Shown: positions 36,128 through 45,105 of the stretch, piece after piece
Layout of the letters: each line of letters starts with the position of its first letter
Numbering within the stretch: the first letter of the stretch is position 1
Origin: Erwinia piriflorinigrans CFBP 5888
Lineage (GTDB): Bacteria; Pseudomonadota; Gammaproteobacteria; Enterobacterales; Enterobacteriaceae
Length of the DNA stretch: 64,000 nucleotides
Assembly: GCF_001050515.1 (NCBI RefSeq)
Contig: NZ_CAHS01000014.1
Location: 388,064 to 452,063, forward strand
Direction of reading: 5' to 3'
The notes under the pieces: generated by a model
What the model saw: the letters and a program-made list of their open reading frames with translations, nothing else
What the model was told of the DNA's origin: nothing
Databases searched by the model: none
Position numbers and translations under genes: made by a program

Positions 36128-37423
36128 ATGCATCCAAAATTGTTAGTTCGTCTCGCACATCCACTGCGTATCCAGGGTAACGTTATTGAGGCATTCCTTC
36201 CAGGAACTAAGATTGGTGAAATTTGCGAAATTCAGAAATCTTTGATTGAGGATGATATATTGGGATTTGCTCAGGTGACGGGATTTAATAAAGAAAACAC
36301 ATTTTTAAGTTTGCTAACAGATAATCAGGGATTTTCCCGAGAGAATGTCATATTACCCACGGGGAAGCCATTTAGTATTGAGGTTCATGAAGGGGTTATC
36401 GGCGCTATCATAGATGCTTCTGGTGCCATCAGAGGGCGTTTCGATCGGCAGCCCGTAATGCCTTCTATCAAGGGGAAAAGTATCGTAGCGTCCAGGGTAC
36501 CACTCGACTTTACCTTGCGTAGACCCATCCTTAAACCATTAATAACCGGCGTGCGCGCTATTGATGGCCTGCTTACATGTGGTATGGGGCAGCGAATCGG
36601 GATTTTTGCGACAGCAGGCTGTGGTAAAACATCCCTGATGAACATGATCATTGAGCACTCTGAAGCCGATCTCTATGTGATAGGCTTGGTCGGTGAACGA
36701 GGTCGTGAAGTCACAGAATTTGTTGAAACTATGAAACTTTCCTCACGCAGTTCAAAAGTCATACTCGTTTATGCAACTTCGGACCGCTCTTCGGTGGAGC
36801 GCACCAATGCAGCGCAAATCGCATCGAGTATTGCAGAATACTTCAGTGATTTAGGCAACAATGTACTGCTGTTCGTTGACTCAATCACGCGTTATGCTCG
36901 GGCACTGCGCGATGTTGCTTTGGGTATGGGGGAGGTGCCTGCGCGTCGCGGCTATCCGGCTTCAGTTTTTGAAGCACTGCCAAAATTATTGGAGCGGCCT
37001 GGGTGTTTTATCACCGGTTCAATAACTGCATTTTATACCGTTTTAATTGAAAATGAAGATGAACCCGATGTGATTGGTGATGAAGTGCGCTCAATTCTTG
37101 ATGGACATATTTATCTGAGCCACAAACTTGCGGCAAAAGGGCAGTATCCGGCTATTGACGTGTTACAAAGTATTAGCAGGGTCTTTTCAAATGTCACTGA
37201 TAATAGCCATCAGCAATTAGTTAATCGTTTTCGATATTTTCTTCAGCGTCAAAAGGAAATGCAGTTATATATTGATCTTGGTGAATACCGTCATGGCGAA
37301 AATGCTGAAAATGATATTGCTTTTAATAAAGCAGGTGATATGGAGTCATTTATCAAACAGGAAATATCAGAGAACGTTAACATGTCATCATGTCTGGAGA
37401 GCTTGTATGAGTGTATGGCGTAA
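36128..37423 (+). CDS. sctN: Type III secretion ATPase SctN (InvC/Spa47)
   Basis: The hexameric ATPase that strips chaperones and unfolds substrates. The ATG at 36128 is eight bases after AGAGGAGG, so it is preferred to a GTG at 36119 that overlaps that site; the product has 431 residues. Walker A is ATAGCGKTS at 161-169 and Walker B is VLLFVDSITRY (about 251). The family motif PARRGYPASVFEALPKLLER is present. The gene ends inside sctO (17-base overlap). Confidence 0.96.
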   Translation: MHPKLLVRLAHPLRIQGNVIEAFLPGTKIGEICEIQKSLIEDDILGFAQVTGFNKENTFLSLLTDNQGFSRENVILPTGKPFSIEVHEGVIGAIIDASGAIRGRFDRQPVMPSIKGKSIVASRVPLDFTLRRPILKPLITGVRAIDGLLTCGMGQRIGIFATAGCGKTSLMNMIIEHSEADLYVIGLVGERGREVTEFVETMKLSSRSSKVILVYATSDRSSVERTNAAQIASSIAEYFSDLGNNVLLFVDSITRYARALRDVALGMGEVPARRGYPASVFEALPKLLERPGCFITGSITAFYTVLIENEDEPDVIGDEVRSILDGHIYLSHKLAAKGQYPAIDVLQSISRVFSNVTDNSHQQLVNRFRYFLQRQKEMQLYIDLGEYRHGENAENDIAFNKAGDMESFIKQEISENVNMSSCLESLYECMA

Positions 37424-37868
37424 AGGTCGGCAACTCAATGCGCTGTTAGAGTATAAGAAGACATTAGTTAATTGTCAGGTATCTAAGATCAATAAAAGAT
37501 TATCTGAAATTCAGTCTCTTCTGGAGGAAAAGATATTTGAGCGCAAAGCCATTATTGACGAAATAAACTCATTAACGCCAACCGGGGTGCTCCATAGATC
37601 TGATATCTACCAAAAGATAAGACGTCAGGGTGTATTATTATCTAAACAACAACTTATCTATCATCAAATCAACGAGCTTGAGGAAGATAAAGAAAAAAAT
37701 GAACTAAATGTTCAGGTGTTTCTTCACACAAGAAATGTTTTAGAAAAGAAAAACCACAAATTTCGTAGCTATTTTCGTCATCGTTATATCGACTTTCGTA
37801 TTCGCTCTGAGAACAATATTGAAAGTGAACTTCATGAGACAATTTCCTATGGTAGAGAAAAATACTAA
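37407..37868 (+). CDS. sctO: Type III secretion stalk protein SctO (InvI/Spa13)
   Basis: SctO is a FliJ-like coiled-coil stalk linking the ATPase with SctV. The 153 residues starting MSVWRKGRQLNALLEYKKT are strongly helical and charged along their length, as expected for an antiparallel coiled coil (KIFERKAIIDEINSL, QLIYHQINELEEDKEKNEL). The ATG at 37407 lies within the end of sctN. A longer open frame upstream is only the antiphase of sctN. Confidence 0.85.
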   Translation: MSVWRKGRQLNALLEYKKTLVNCQVSKINKRLSEIQSLLEEKIFERKAIIDEINSLTPTGVLHRSDIYQKIRRQGVLLSKQQLIYHQINELEEDKEKNELNVQVFLHTRNVLEKKNHKFRSYFRHRYIDFRIRSENNIESELHETISYGREKY

Positions 37869-38721
37869 TATATCCGGGGTCTCATTTTTATGTAATGATG
37901 CCTTTGCTGCTCAAGACTCTTTTTTTGATATGTTGGAGAAACGGAGGAAATTGGAAGAACCAGAATTTTCGGGATGCGATTCAGCTTTTGCTCAGCCGTA
38001 CAATCATCAATTATCCCCTGAGCGCTCTGCGGGAGGCGGCGGTGGTGATAAATCTGAAGAGGCCAAAATTAACCACTCATCATCACAGAAAGACCTTAAA
38101 AAATTTTACTCACATATAAGTAATGAGGGTATGAGCCATCGTCTGTCCGATTCGGTCATTAAATCGGTATCAACTCAACAGATCAAGGATTCTGAACTTT
38201 CGCAAATCAATAAGAATAACCATGTAGACAATATTGATCCAGACGTATCACGAATGATGCTTACGGGGCCGGAAAAGTGGGGTGAACCGAAAAACAGAAG
38301 GGAAGATAAAGACGAGTTTGCTGTCACTAAACCATTTAATCCTGTGCCGATAATTCATCAAAATACTACTTCAGCCGAAAAGAAAAATACAGGACATAGT
38401 AAAATGGCGTACCAGGCATCGAGCAATACACAGCAATATAGAAAAAGCGTGATGACAACAGGGGGAGCCAGTGATGACGTTCCTGCAAATAAAAGTGTAG
38501 ACCTTGAATATCAGTTCCAGCGCTGGAATGGTGACCATTCGGTAAAAGTACTCATCTCCACAGAATTGAGTCACGAGACCATCATTAAGCTAATACCTTC
38601 TGGCACACGCGTAGCTGATGCGATTTCCAGACATATGGATGATATGGTACCTGATGTTCTTATGCAGCAGCAAAGTCAAGATAAACGGGGACGCCATCAA
38701 GAAGAAGAAGTGGAAGAATGA
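37834..38721 (+). CDS. sctP: Type III secretion needle-length and substrate-switch protein SctP (InvJ/Spa32)
   Basis: SctP sets needle length and switches secretion from needle to translocators. The first two thirds are low-complexity and hydrophilic, including a glycine tract near residue 66. The C-terminal domain (LEYQFQRWNGDHSVKV, LIPSGTRVADAI, then a Gln-rich tail) matches the SpaN/InvJ C terminus. Two close starts exist, 37834 and 37849, both inside the end of sctO; the ribosome site is weak for both. The last four bases overlap sctQ (ATGA). Confidence 0.85.
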   Translation: MRQFPMVEKNTNISGVSFLCNDAFAAQDSFFDMLEKRRKLEEPEFSGCDSAFAQPYNHQLSPERSAGGGGGDKSEEAKINHSSSQKDLKKFYSHISNEGMSHRLSDSVIKSVSTQQIKDSELSQINKNNHVDNIDPDVSRMMLTGPEKWGEPKNRREDKDEFAVTKPFNPVPIIHQNTTSAEKKNTGHSKMAYQASSNTQQYRKSVMTTGGASDDVPANKSVDLEYQFQRWNGDHSVKVLISTELSHETIIKLIPSGTRVADAISRHMDDMVPDVLMQQQSQDKRGRHQEEEVEE

Positions 38722-39644
38722 AATTACGCAGTGGCTTACGCCTAAAGAAGGAAGAAAAATGCGGGCTTGAGTTACTTAAAAATCATCATCCAGAGAGTGA
38801 AATTAGAGAGGTTGAGCTGGAAGGACGCTACCTGAGAATTTTCCTCTATGATGAAAATGATTTGCATAATGAAGCATTGCTCAATGTAGATACATGGTTA
38901 CAAGAAACCGATAACAAGCTACCGGGTATTCCCTGGCGTCAGGTGCCTTTGAACTATCTAATGAGGTGGTTAAAGGGCATGCAGCTTTCTTTTATATTAA
39001 AATCCAGGGTATGGAACGTTGGGCGGATAGAACTTCCTCCTACGGTCTTGCCAAAAAAAATGCTTTGTCTGCCCGCGCAGCCTTGTTCACTTTTGTGTCT
39101 GGAGTGGTCAGCTGGTGATAACCCCATACTTAATGCATTGCACTTAAAGAAATACCGTATTCCATTTATCGTTGATGTCGTTTTGGGATATAGCCAGCTG
39201 CCAGTGTCCCAATTTATTGATGTTGCAAAGGGCGATCTGCTTCTTATTCAGCATCAATCTGGCTATTTAAAAATTGGAACGAAAAAGTTATTTCTTTTGA
39301 ACATTGATAACAATATAGAGGTTGTCGTGCAGGAAAAATTTACTGACATTGAAGATAGCTACCGTAATGAGGAAGAAACGCTGCTAAGGTGGTCTGAGCT
39401 GCCTGTTGAAATTGAGTTTGTCCTCGACAGTAGATATTTCACGCTGGCCGAGTTGGACGTTATCTATCCGGGAATGACCTTATCTTTGAATCAGAATGCG
39501 GAACAGAGAGTCAAGATCTATTTGAATAGAAAATTATTTGCGCGTGGAGAATTGGTGGCTCTTGAGAATGGAAATCTCGCTGTGGAAATCAATCAGGTTA
39601 ATACTTTTCCATCGGATGCAAAGGACATCTCTGATGTTGAATAA
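38718..39644 (+). CDS. sctQ: Type III secretion sorting-platform protein SctQ (SpaO/Spa33)
   Basis: SctQ builds the cytoplasmic pods that collect substrates. The 308-residue protein ends in a SPOA (FliN-like) domain: LPVEIEFVLDSRYFTLAELD, YPGMTLSLNQ and ARGELVALENGNLAVEI. In relatives an internal start also makes a short C-terminal isoform; a candidate internal ATG follows an A8 run near 39053-39062. It overlaps sctP at the start and sctR at the end. Confidence 0.9.
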   Translation: MKLRSGLRLKKEEKCGLELLKNHHPESEIREVELEGRYLRIFLYDENDLHNEALLNVDTWLQETDNKLPGIPWRQVPLNYLMRWLKGMQLSFILKSRVWNVGRIELPPTVLPKKMLCLPAQPCSLLCLEWSAGDNPILNALHLKKYRIPFIVDVVLGYSQLPVSQFIDVAKGDLLLIQHQSGYLKIGTKKLFLLNIDNNIEVVVQEKFTDIEDSYRNEEETLLRWSELPVEIEFVLDSRYFTLAELDVIYPGMTLSLNQNAEQRVKIYLNRKLFARGELVALENGNLAVEINQVNTFPSDAKDISDVE

Positions 39645-40305
39645 TGAGATTTCGTTAATTGCATTACTCTCCCTTTTTACCTTACTTCCTTTTATCATTG
39701 CTGGAGGGACTTGTTTTATAAAATTCTCGATTGTCATGATAATGATGCGTAATGCGCTAGGTATACAGCAGGTACCTTCGAATCTGACTCTCAATGGGGT
39801 TGCGCTTATACTTACTACGTTTGTGATGATGCCGGTTTGCCAGCGTATTACTGACTACATTGAGACTAAAAATATTGATTTCAACAAAAGTGGATCGCTC
39901 CACCAGTTGATGGATGAGGGGCTGGGCAGCTACCGCGATTATCTTGTGCGTTACTCTGACCATAGTTTGATTCGCTTCTTCAATCATGTAGAAAAGAAAA
40001 CGAATGGAATAGTTGAAGACCAGCTCGATGTTGAGGAATTAAGCCAGATGTCCTTAATGACCCTGATGCCAGCCTATGCGCTAAGCGAAATACAGAGTGC
40101 TTTCAGGATAGCTTTTTATCTCTACATTCCTTTCGTTGTAATAGATCTGGTGGTGTCAAGTATTCTATTGGCTTTAGGGATGATGATGATGAGCCCCGTG
40201 ACTATTTCAATTCCAATTAAATTGATTCTTTTTGTCGCAATGGATGGTTGGACGTTATTAGCTAAGGGGCTGGTCACGCAATACGTCGATCTGATGTCAT
40301 CATGA
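39634..40305 (+). CDS. sctR: Type III secretion export-gate protein SctR (SpaP/Spa24)
   Basis: SctR forms the core of the export-gate helix assembly with SctS and SctT. From the ATG at 39634 it has 223 residues with four hydrophobic segments and the FliP-family motifs FIKFSIVMIMMRNALGIQQVP and LMPAYALSEIQSAFRIAF. The start overlaps the sctQ stop and the stop overlaps the sctS ATG, so the genes are translationally chained. Confidence 0.95.
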   Translation: MLNNEISLIALLSLFTLLPFIIAGGTCFIKFSIVMIMMRNALGIQQVPSNLTLNGVALILTTFVMMPVCQRITDYIETKNIDFNKSGSLHQLMDEGLGSYRDYLVRYSDHSLIRFFNHVEKKTNGIVEDQLDVEELSQMSLMTLMPAYALSEIQSAFRIAFYLYIPFVVIDLVVSSILLALGMMMMSPVTISIPIKLILFVAMDGWTLLAKGLVTQYVDLMSS

Positions 40306-40556
40306 ATAATATATTATATATTAGCAATGCAGCATTGATCGTCGTATTAAAGCTCACTGCTGCGCCTATTACTTTCGCTACACTTGTTGGAATTATAGTA
40401 GGCCTTTTCCAAACGGTAATGCAAATTCAGGAACAAACTTTACCTTTCGGTTTGAAAATGCTTGCCGTGATCATCACTATTTTCATGTTATTTGAATGGT
40501 TCTCGGCAGAAATGCTAAACTTTTCAAGACAAGCCTTCTCCTTAGCTTTCAGTTGA
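40302..40556 (+). CDS. sctS: Type III secretion export-gate protein SctS (SpaQ/Spa9)
   Basis: An 84-residue FliQ-family protein with two TM helices separated by the conserved stretch GLFQTVMQIQEQTLPFGLK. It joins the SctRST complex. Its ATG overlaps the sctR stop. Confidence 0.95.
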   Translation: MNNILYISNAALIVVLKLTAAPITFATLVGIIVGLFQTVMQIQEQTLPFGLKMLAVIITIFMLFEWFSAEMLNFSRQAFSLAFS

Positions 40557-40571
40557 CGCGGTATACTCATA

Positions 40572-41339
40572 ATGTTTATCACGCTTTATTTTGATTTCCA
40601 ACATTATGCCCTAATGTATGCAATGGCCTATGCACGTCTGGCAATTGTTTTTTATATTCTCCCTGTATTGGGTGAGCGCGTCATATCTAATCTGATCGTA
40701 AAAAACTCAATAATATCTCTCATCATCATTGGTTTATGGCCTTGCTTTGAAAAAACGATTACTCTGCAACAGGGGTGGGTTTCCCTGCTTGTTAAAGAGT
40801 GTTTTGTTGGATTAGTTCTCGCCACTGTATTGTGCCTTCCTTTCTGGATTGTAATAGCACTAGGTGACATTCTCGATAACCAACGTGGAGCAACGATAAG
40901 TGATAGCATCGATCCTTTGAGCGGTGGGCAAAGTTCTGTACTGTCTGCTTTTTTTAACTTTGCTTTCGGTGTGATTTTTTTTTCAAGCAATGGAATGTTG
41001 TTATTAATCACCATTTTGATGGAGAGCTATCAATACTTGCCTCAAGGGCATACGGTCTCACATTTCAACTGGTCAAAAGCTGGAAAACTATTGGTTGAAT
41101 TGGTGGAGTGTAGCATTATGCTTGCAGCACCAGTAATCATAGTGATGATGGTTACAGAGATATTACTTGGCGTGTTCGCTCGATATTGTCCGCAGCTCAA
41201 TGCATTTTCACTATCTCTGATAGTAAAGAGTTTCATTACCTTTATAATATTTCTCTTTTATGGGATGAATGCTTTGATGGATAAACCAATCGGATTTTTT
41301 AATATTGACTCTTTGTATGTTTTTTTTCCAAGCGGGTAA
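40572..41339 (+). CDS. sctT: Type III secretion export-gate protein SctT (SpaR/Spa29)
   Basis: A 255-residue FliR-family membrane protein with about six TM segments and conserved motifs WIVIALGDILDNQRGATISD and LLGVFARYCPQLNAFSLSL. It completes the SctRST gate. A T9 run (40975-40983) lies in the codons for GVIFFSSNG; a one-base slip would end the protein soon after. The stop is followed six bases later by sctU. Confidence 0.94.
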   Translation: MFITLYFDFQHYALMYAMAYARLAIVFYILPVLGERVISNLIVKNSIISLIIIGLWPCFEKTITLQQGWVSLLVKECFVGLVLATVLCLPFWIVIALGDILDNQRGATISDSIDPLSGGQSSVLSAFFNFAFGVIFFSSNGMLLLITILMESYQYLPQGHTVSHFNWSKAGKLLVELVECSIMLAAPVIIVMMVTEILLGVFARYCPQLNAFSLSLIVKSFITFIIFLFYGMNALMDKPIGFFNIDSLYVFFPSG

Positions 41340-41345
41340 TGAACA

Positions 41346-42440
41346 ATGGCGCAAAAGACTGAACTTCCAACGGAAAAAAAACGCAAGGACTCAGCGAAAA
41401 AGGGTCAAACGCTCAAAGTCAAAGATTTTACCACTACACTGATATTACTCTCGGGCAGTTATTTTTTACTTTACAGCTTCAATTTTGATGATTTTATCTT
41501 TTTTTATTCTTTGATACTGACCGATAGCACATCTGCAAGCGAAAATGACTTTCTTATAAATATGATGCTTCTGCTATCTCAATTAATATTTCCGTTCATT
41601 GCTGTTTGTGCTGTTTCTGGTATCTTGGCCACGCTTTTACAAACCCATTTTAGTATCGCTACTGAAGGATTGAAATTAAACTTTAAGGCTTTGAATCCTG
41701 TTGAGGGATTTAAGAAAATTTTTAGCATGCGTACGCTGAAGGAGTTCATCAAGTCGTTATGCTATTTAATCGTCTTCTTATGCACCTGCTACAGTCTTAT
41801 CCATAGCGATTTAAAAAGAACGTTAACTATTTATCATTCCGGTATCGGCCAGCTAATCACCAGTATGTCATCTCTCATGGTTAAATCGGTAACGGTATTT
41901 ACTGCTTGGGCAATATTTGTGTTTTTGGCAGATTTCATAGCGGAATACTTCCTTCATATCAAAGACCTGAAAATGGATAAACATGAGGTTAAACAGGAGC
42001 GTAAAGAAACGGACGGTAATCCACAAATAAAAAGTGCCAGGAGGCGTGCCCATCAGGAAATCCTCTCTGGCGAGGAGAAATCTGCAATAAGAAACTCATC
42101 AGTCGTTATGGCGAACCCCACCCATATTGCGATTGCTATCTACTTCAATCCTGAAGTCGCTCCTTTGCCTTTTATTGCGCTGCGTGCTACTAATTTCAAA
42201 GCCAAATCGGCAATTGCGTATGCAGAGAAAATTGGTATTCCAGTCGTACGCAATGTTATTTTGACGCGACGGCTTTATCGATCTTATGCTCAATATAGTT
42301 TTATATCCGTGAATGATAACGATCTGCTGTTAGTGATGGATATTCTCATTTGGTTGCGTCAGGTCGAAACTGCTGATATGGAAAGGGAAGTTTTGCACAG
42401 TGATCCAGGCGAAGTTGAAAACGATGTAACAGATACATAA
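41346..42440 (+). CDS. sctU: Type III secretion autoprotease and switch protein SctU (SpaS/Spa40)
   Basis: SctU has four TM helices (about 30-215) and a cytoplasmic domain that cleaves itself at the NPTH motif (residues 257-260 in VVMANPTHIAIAIYF), allowing the switch to translocator export. Length (364 residues) is normal for the family. A linker rich in Lys and Glu (LKMDKHEVKQERKE) precedes the protease domain. It is the last gene of the sctV-to-sctU apparatus operon; a 161-base gap follows. Confidence 0.95.
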   Translation: MAQKTELPTEKKRKDSAKKGQTLKVKDFTTTLILLSGSYFLLYSFNFDDFIFFYSLILTDSTSASENDFLINMMLLLSQLIFPFIAVCAVSGILATLLQTHFSIATEGLKLNFKALNPVEGFKKIFSMRTLKEFIKSLCYLIVFLCTCYSLIHSDLKRTLTIYHSGIGQLITSMSSLMVKSVTVFTAWAIFVFLADFIAEYFLHIKDLKMDKHEVKQERKETDGNPQIKSARRRAHQEILSGEEKSAIRNSSVVMANPTHIAIAIYFNPEVAPLPFIALRATNFKAKSAIAYAEKIGIPVVRNVILTRRLYRSYAQYSFISVNDNDLLLVMDILIWLRQVETADMEREVLHSDPGEVENDVTDT

Positions 42441-42487
42441 TTAATTAGTTTACCCGATCGAGATAACCACACGAAAGTACTGTTTTT

Positions 42488-42519
42488 TTGTACCTGGATC
42501 CTCGAATGCTACGTATAAT
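42488..42519 (+). promoter_or_regulatory. Possible promoter of the sicA-sipBCD operon
   Basis: The gap between sctU and sicA holds a perfect TATAAT (42514-42519). TTGTAC at 42488-42493 is a possible -35, but its 20-base spacer is too long for strong unaided activity. A weak, activator-dependent promoter fits the known need for InvF plus SicA at the sicA promoter of Salmonella. No InvF box was identified. Confidence 0.35.
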
Positions 42520-42601
42520 ATACGGTATATTCTTTACTGTCTGCATTCGGGTTAACTACGCGTTCTAAAAAGTACTTGGGAAATAATGCACGAGGTTAAG
42601 A

Positions 42602-43135
42602 ATGGAATATGAAAGTACAGAGCGAGTTTCGAACCCTCAAGACGAAATTGACAGCAATACCCAGCTGGATGAATACTCTGGTAGCCTTATCGATGCCATC
42701 CAAAATGGAGCTGTTCTCAAAGATGTGCAGGGTGTATCAGATGAAACAATGCATGATATTTATAAAATCGCATATGATTTTTATCATCAAGGTAAGCTTG
42801 ATGATGCGGAATCTCTTTTCCGATTTCTTTGTATTTATGATTTCTATAATTCGGAGTACCCAATGGGATTGGCCGCTGTCTATCAACTAAAAAAAGAGTA
42901 CCGTAAGGCAATTGACTTCTATGCGTTAGCCTTTTCTTTGGCAGAGGAAGATTACCGGCCCATGTTTTATGCAGGTCAATGTAATTTAATGTTGCGTAAT
43001 GAAGCGTTGGCTAGAAAATGCTTTTCCATTGTGATCAAAAGATGCCAAGTTCCTTTGCTGAAAGAAAAAGCACAAACCTTCATTTCAGCACTGAATGAGA
43101 TTAATGGTAGTCCTGATGATCTTCGCGATGAATAA
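42602..43135 (+). CDS. sicA: Translocator chaperone SicA/IpgC (class II, TPR)
   Basis: A 177-residue TPR chaperone that keeps the translocators SipB and SipC apart in the cytoplasm and, once free, serves as coactivator of InvF. Three TPR units are visible (YDFYHQGKLDDAESLFRFLC, GLAAVYQLKKEYRKAIDFYALA, AGQCNLMLRNEALARKCFS). It stands directly before sipB as in SPI-1. The N-terminal 20 residues are extra hydrophilic sequence. Confidence 0.93.
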   Translation: MEYESTERVSNPQDEIDSNTQLDEYSGSLIDAIQNGAVLKDVQGVSDETMHDIYKIAYDFYHQGKLDDAESLFRFLCIYDFYNSEYPMGLAAVYQLKKEYRKAIDFYALAFSLAEEDYRPMFYAGQCNLMLRNEALARKCFSIVIKRCQVPLLKEKAQTFISALNEINGSPDDLRDE

Positions 43136-43156
43136 AAGTGTTAAACAGGGATTATA

Positions 43157-45058
43157 ATGAAAATACCTTTAGATAGTTCAGATGACCCATTTCATCTTTC
43201 TGGAGGATTAGAAGCCAGTGGCGAAGAATTAAAAAAGGGCGTTAACCGATTATATCGTTTTGCGAATCCAGCATTAAGAGAGGACCCACGGGTAGATAAA
43301 GTTAGAGAGGCCCTCAAGTTACTTCAGCCTGAACAATTGTCTCATGTGTTAGAAAAAGCAGGCAATGCACTCTACGGCAATGGAAGTAGCGTCTCTTTGG
43401 ATCGTCAAAAAAAACCAGAATTAGCCACTCCTTTTCATCTCCAGAGGATTGAGAATACTATGGCTCCCCGGCTGGCTACCGTTCAAGAAGCTGAAAACCA
43501 TTATAGTTCTTTTGCAGAGATGACCGCATTGTTGCGTACCGTCTCTCAGTTAGTAGCTGATAGTACGCAGGAAAAAATGATGTCCAAGCTCCAGGCTTAC
43601 AATGCCATGATAGGCGGAGCAACCCTATCCTATAAAAACTTAGCGGCTGACATTGAAACTCAGGGACTTGATTGGAGTACTCACAGCGACTCGCTATCTG
43701 TAGCAAGGACTCATGCTGCCGTCCTAAAGTCGGAAACCGTTAATGCTCAATCAATATTGGACGATGCGCAGCATCTTCTCAACGATTTGCGTACTCAGGC
43801 TGAAACGCAAGACCCAATATCTCCAACGCTACAAGAAAAACTTCTTGCAGCAGATAATCGTGTTATAGCAACGCAGTCTAATCTCAACAGCATGATGTTG
43901 AATTATCAGAAATACGTGACTACGGTGCTGGATCCTGTCGTGAAGTTGGAAAGCCTGTCTAGATCGGCGCTGAATTCGACGATAGAGCAGGCAAAATCAC
44001 TGATAGGCTCACTCACTGCACAGCAGCAAAACGTGATCCGGAATCGTCATCAGGAAAATGAGGAGGAGGTGAAAAGCCTGACTTTTCTCATTGCTTTGAT
44101 GTCGAAGCTGATTAACCAAAATGCAGGAGAAGACCTAAAGGCCACAGCCTTGCTGAAACAGCAATTATCTGAAGCAGCAGCGAAAGATGCTGTAAAACAA
44201 GCCCAGGAGTATGAAAAACAAGTCCGTAAGTCTGAAGAGTTGCAGCAAACGATGGGTTGCATAGGAAAGATATTGGGTTGGGTCATCACTGTGGTTAGCG
44301 TTGCAGCCGCGGCTTTCACCGGAGGGGCTTCCCTGGTTTTCGCCACGGTGGGCCTTGCTCTTATGCTGGGAGATGAAATCAATCAGGCCGTTAATGGGCA
44401 CTCCTTCTTACAGGAGGCTATGCAGCCAATTATGGAAAGTATTATTCAACCCCTGATGAATATATTTGCTGATGCATTCACTGAAGTTGTCAGTATATTT
44501 GGTGCTGACAAAGCCGCCGCCGAAATGGCGGGGCAAATTATGGCGGCGATTGCAGTCGCGACGCTTATGATTGCTGGCGTGATGCTAGCCGGCATTGGCA
44601 TTGGCAAAGTTAGTGGCTTGCTGATGGAAAAAATTAGCAACGGTGTAGCAGGCGCGTCGTTAAGAAAAATCATGGATGGTGCGGCCGGTCAGGTATTCAA
44701 ACGTGCCACTCAGGGACTTTCTCGCTCCTTAAATGTGGATGAAATAACCATTGCGCGTACCTCAACTTATAGTCAGGCTACCATAACGGGGGCTGGTATG
44801 GTGAATACCGTTGTTAAGTCTGCTGGTGATATAGTAGCGGCTGATATGCTGATTATTGCCGCGCAAGCCCAGGCTAAAATGATGAAAGATTCCGCCATGC
44901 AGGACCTGCTTGATAGCCTGATGAGTCAGGCCACTGACGCATTCAGCTTACGCCTTAATATGGTTAAAAAAATTATTGAAAATATGGCTGCAGTCGCTGA
45001 AAACCAAATGCAGGCTGGGAAATTCATACTGAATAAAATGAGCCATGTAGCGGGCTAG
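43157..45058 (+). CDS. sipB: Translocon pore protein SipB/IpaB (SctE)
   Basis: The major hydrophobic translocator, inserted into the host membrane. The 633 residues have a helical coiled-coil N-terminal half and two hydrophobic segments: about 367-400 (ILGWVITVVSVAAAAFTGGA) and about 458-487 (AAIAVATLMIAGVMLAGIGI). The C terminus is amphipathic (DLLDSLMSQATDAFSLRLNM). Length and layout match SipB/IpaB. Sequence between 100 and 330 is likely variable. Confidence 0.93.
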   Translation: MKIPLDSSDDPFHLSGGLEASGEELKKGVNRLYRFANPALREDPRVDKVREALKLLQPEQLSHVLEKAGNALYGNGSSVSLDRQKKPELATPFHLQRIENTMAPRLATVQEAENHYSSFAEMTALLRTVSQLVADSTQEKMMSKLQAYNAMIGGATLSYKNLAADIETQGLDWSTHSDSLSVARTHAAVLKSETVNAQSILDDAQHLLNDLRTQAETQDPISPTLQEKLLAADNRVIATQSNLNSMMLNYQKYVTTVLDPVVKLESLSRSALNSTIEQAKSLIGSLTAQQQNVIRNRHQENEEEVKSLTFLIALMSKLINQNAGEDLKATALLKQQLSEAAAKDAVKQAQEYEKQVRKSEELQQTMGCIGKILGWVITVVSVAAAAFTGGASLVFATVGLALMLGDEINQAVNGHSFLQEAMQPIMESIIQPLMNIFADAFTEVVSIFGADKAAAEMAGQIMAAIAVATLMIAGVMLAGIGIGKVSGLLMEKISNGVAGASLRKIMDGAAGQVFKRATQGLSRSLNVDEITIARTSTYSQATITGAGMVNTVVKSAGDIVAADMLIIAAQAQAKMMKDSAMQDLLDSLMSQATDAFSLRLNMVKKIIENMAAVAENQMQAGKFILNKMSHVAG

Positions 45059-45105
45059 AGCTGGCTTCAATCCCTAATTAACCTTTTATAAAGGAAACAA
45101 TTATT

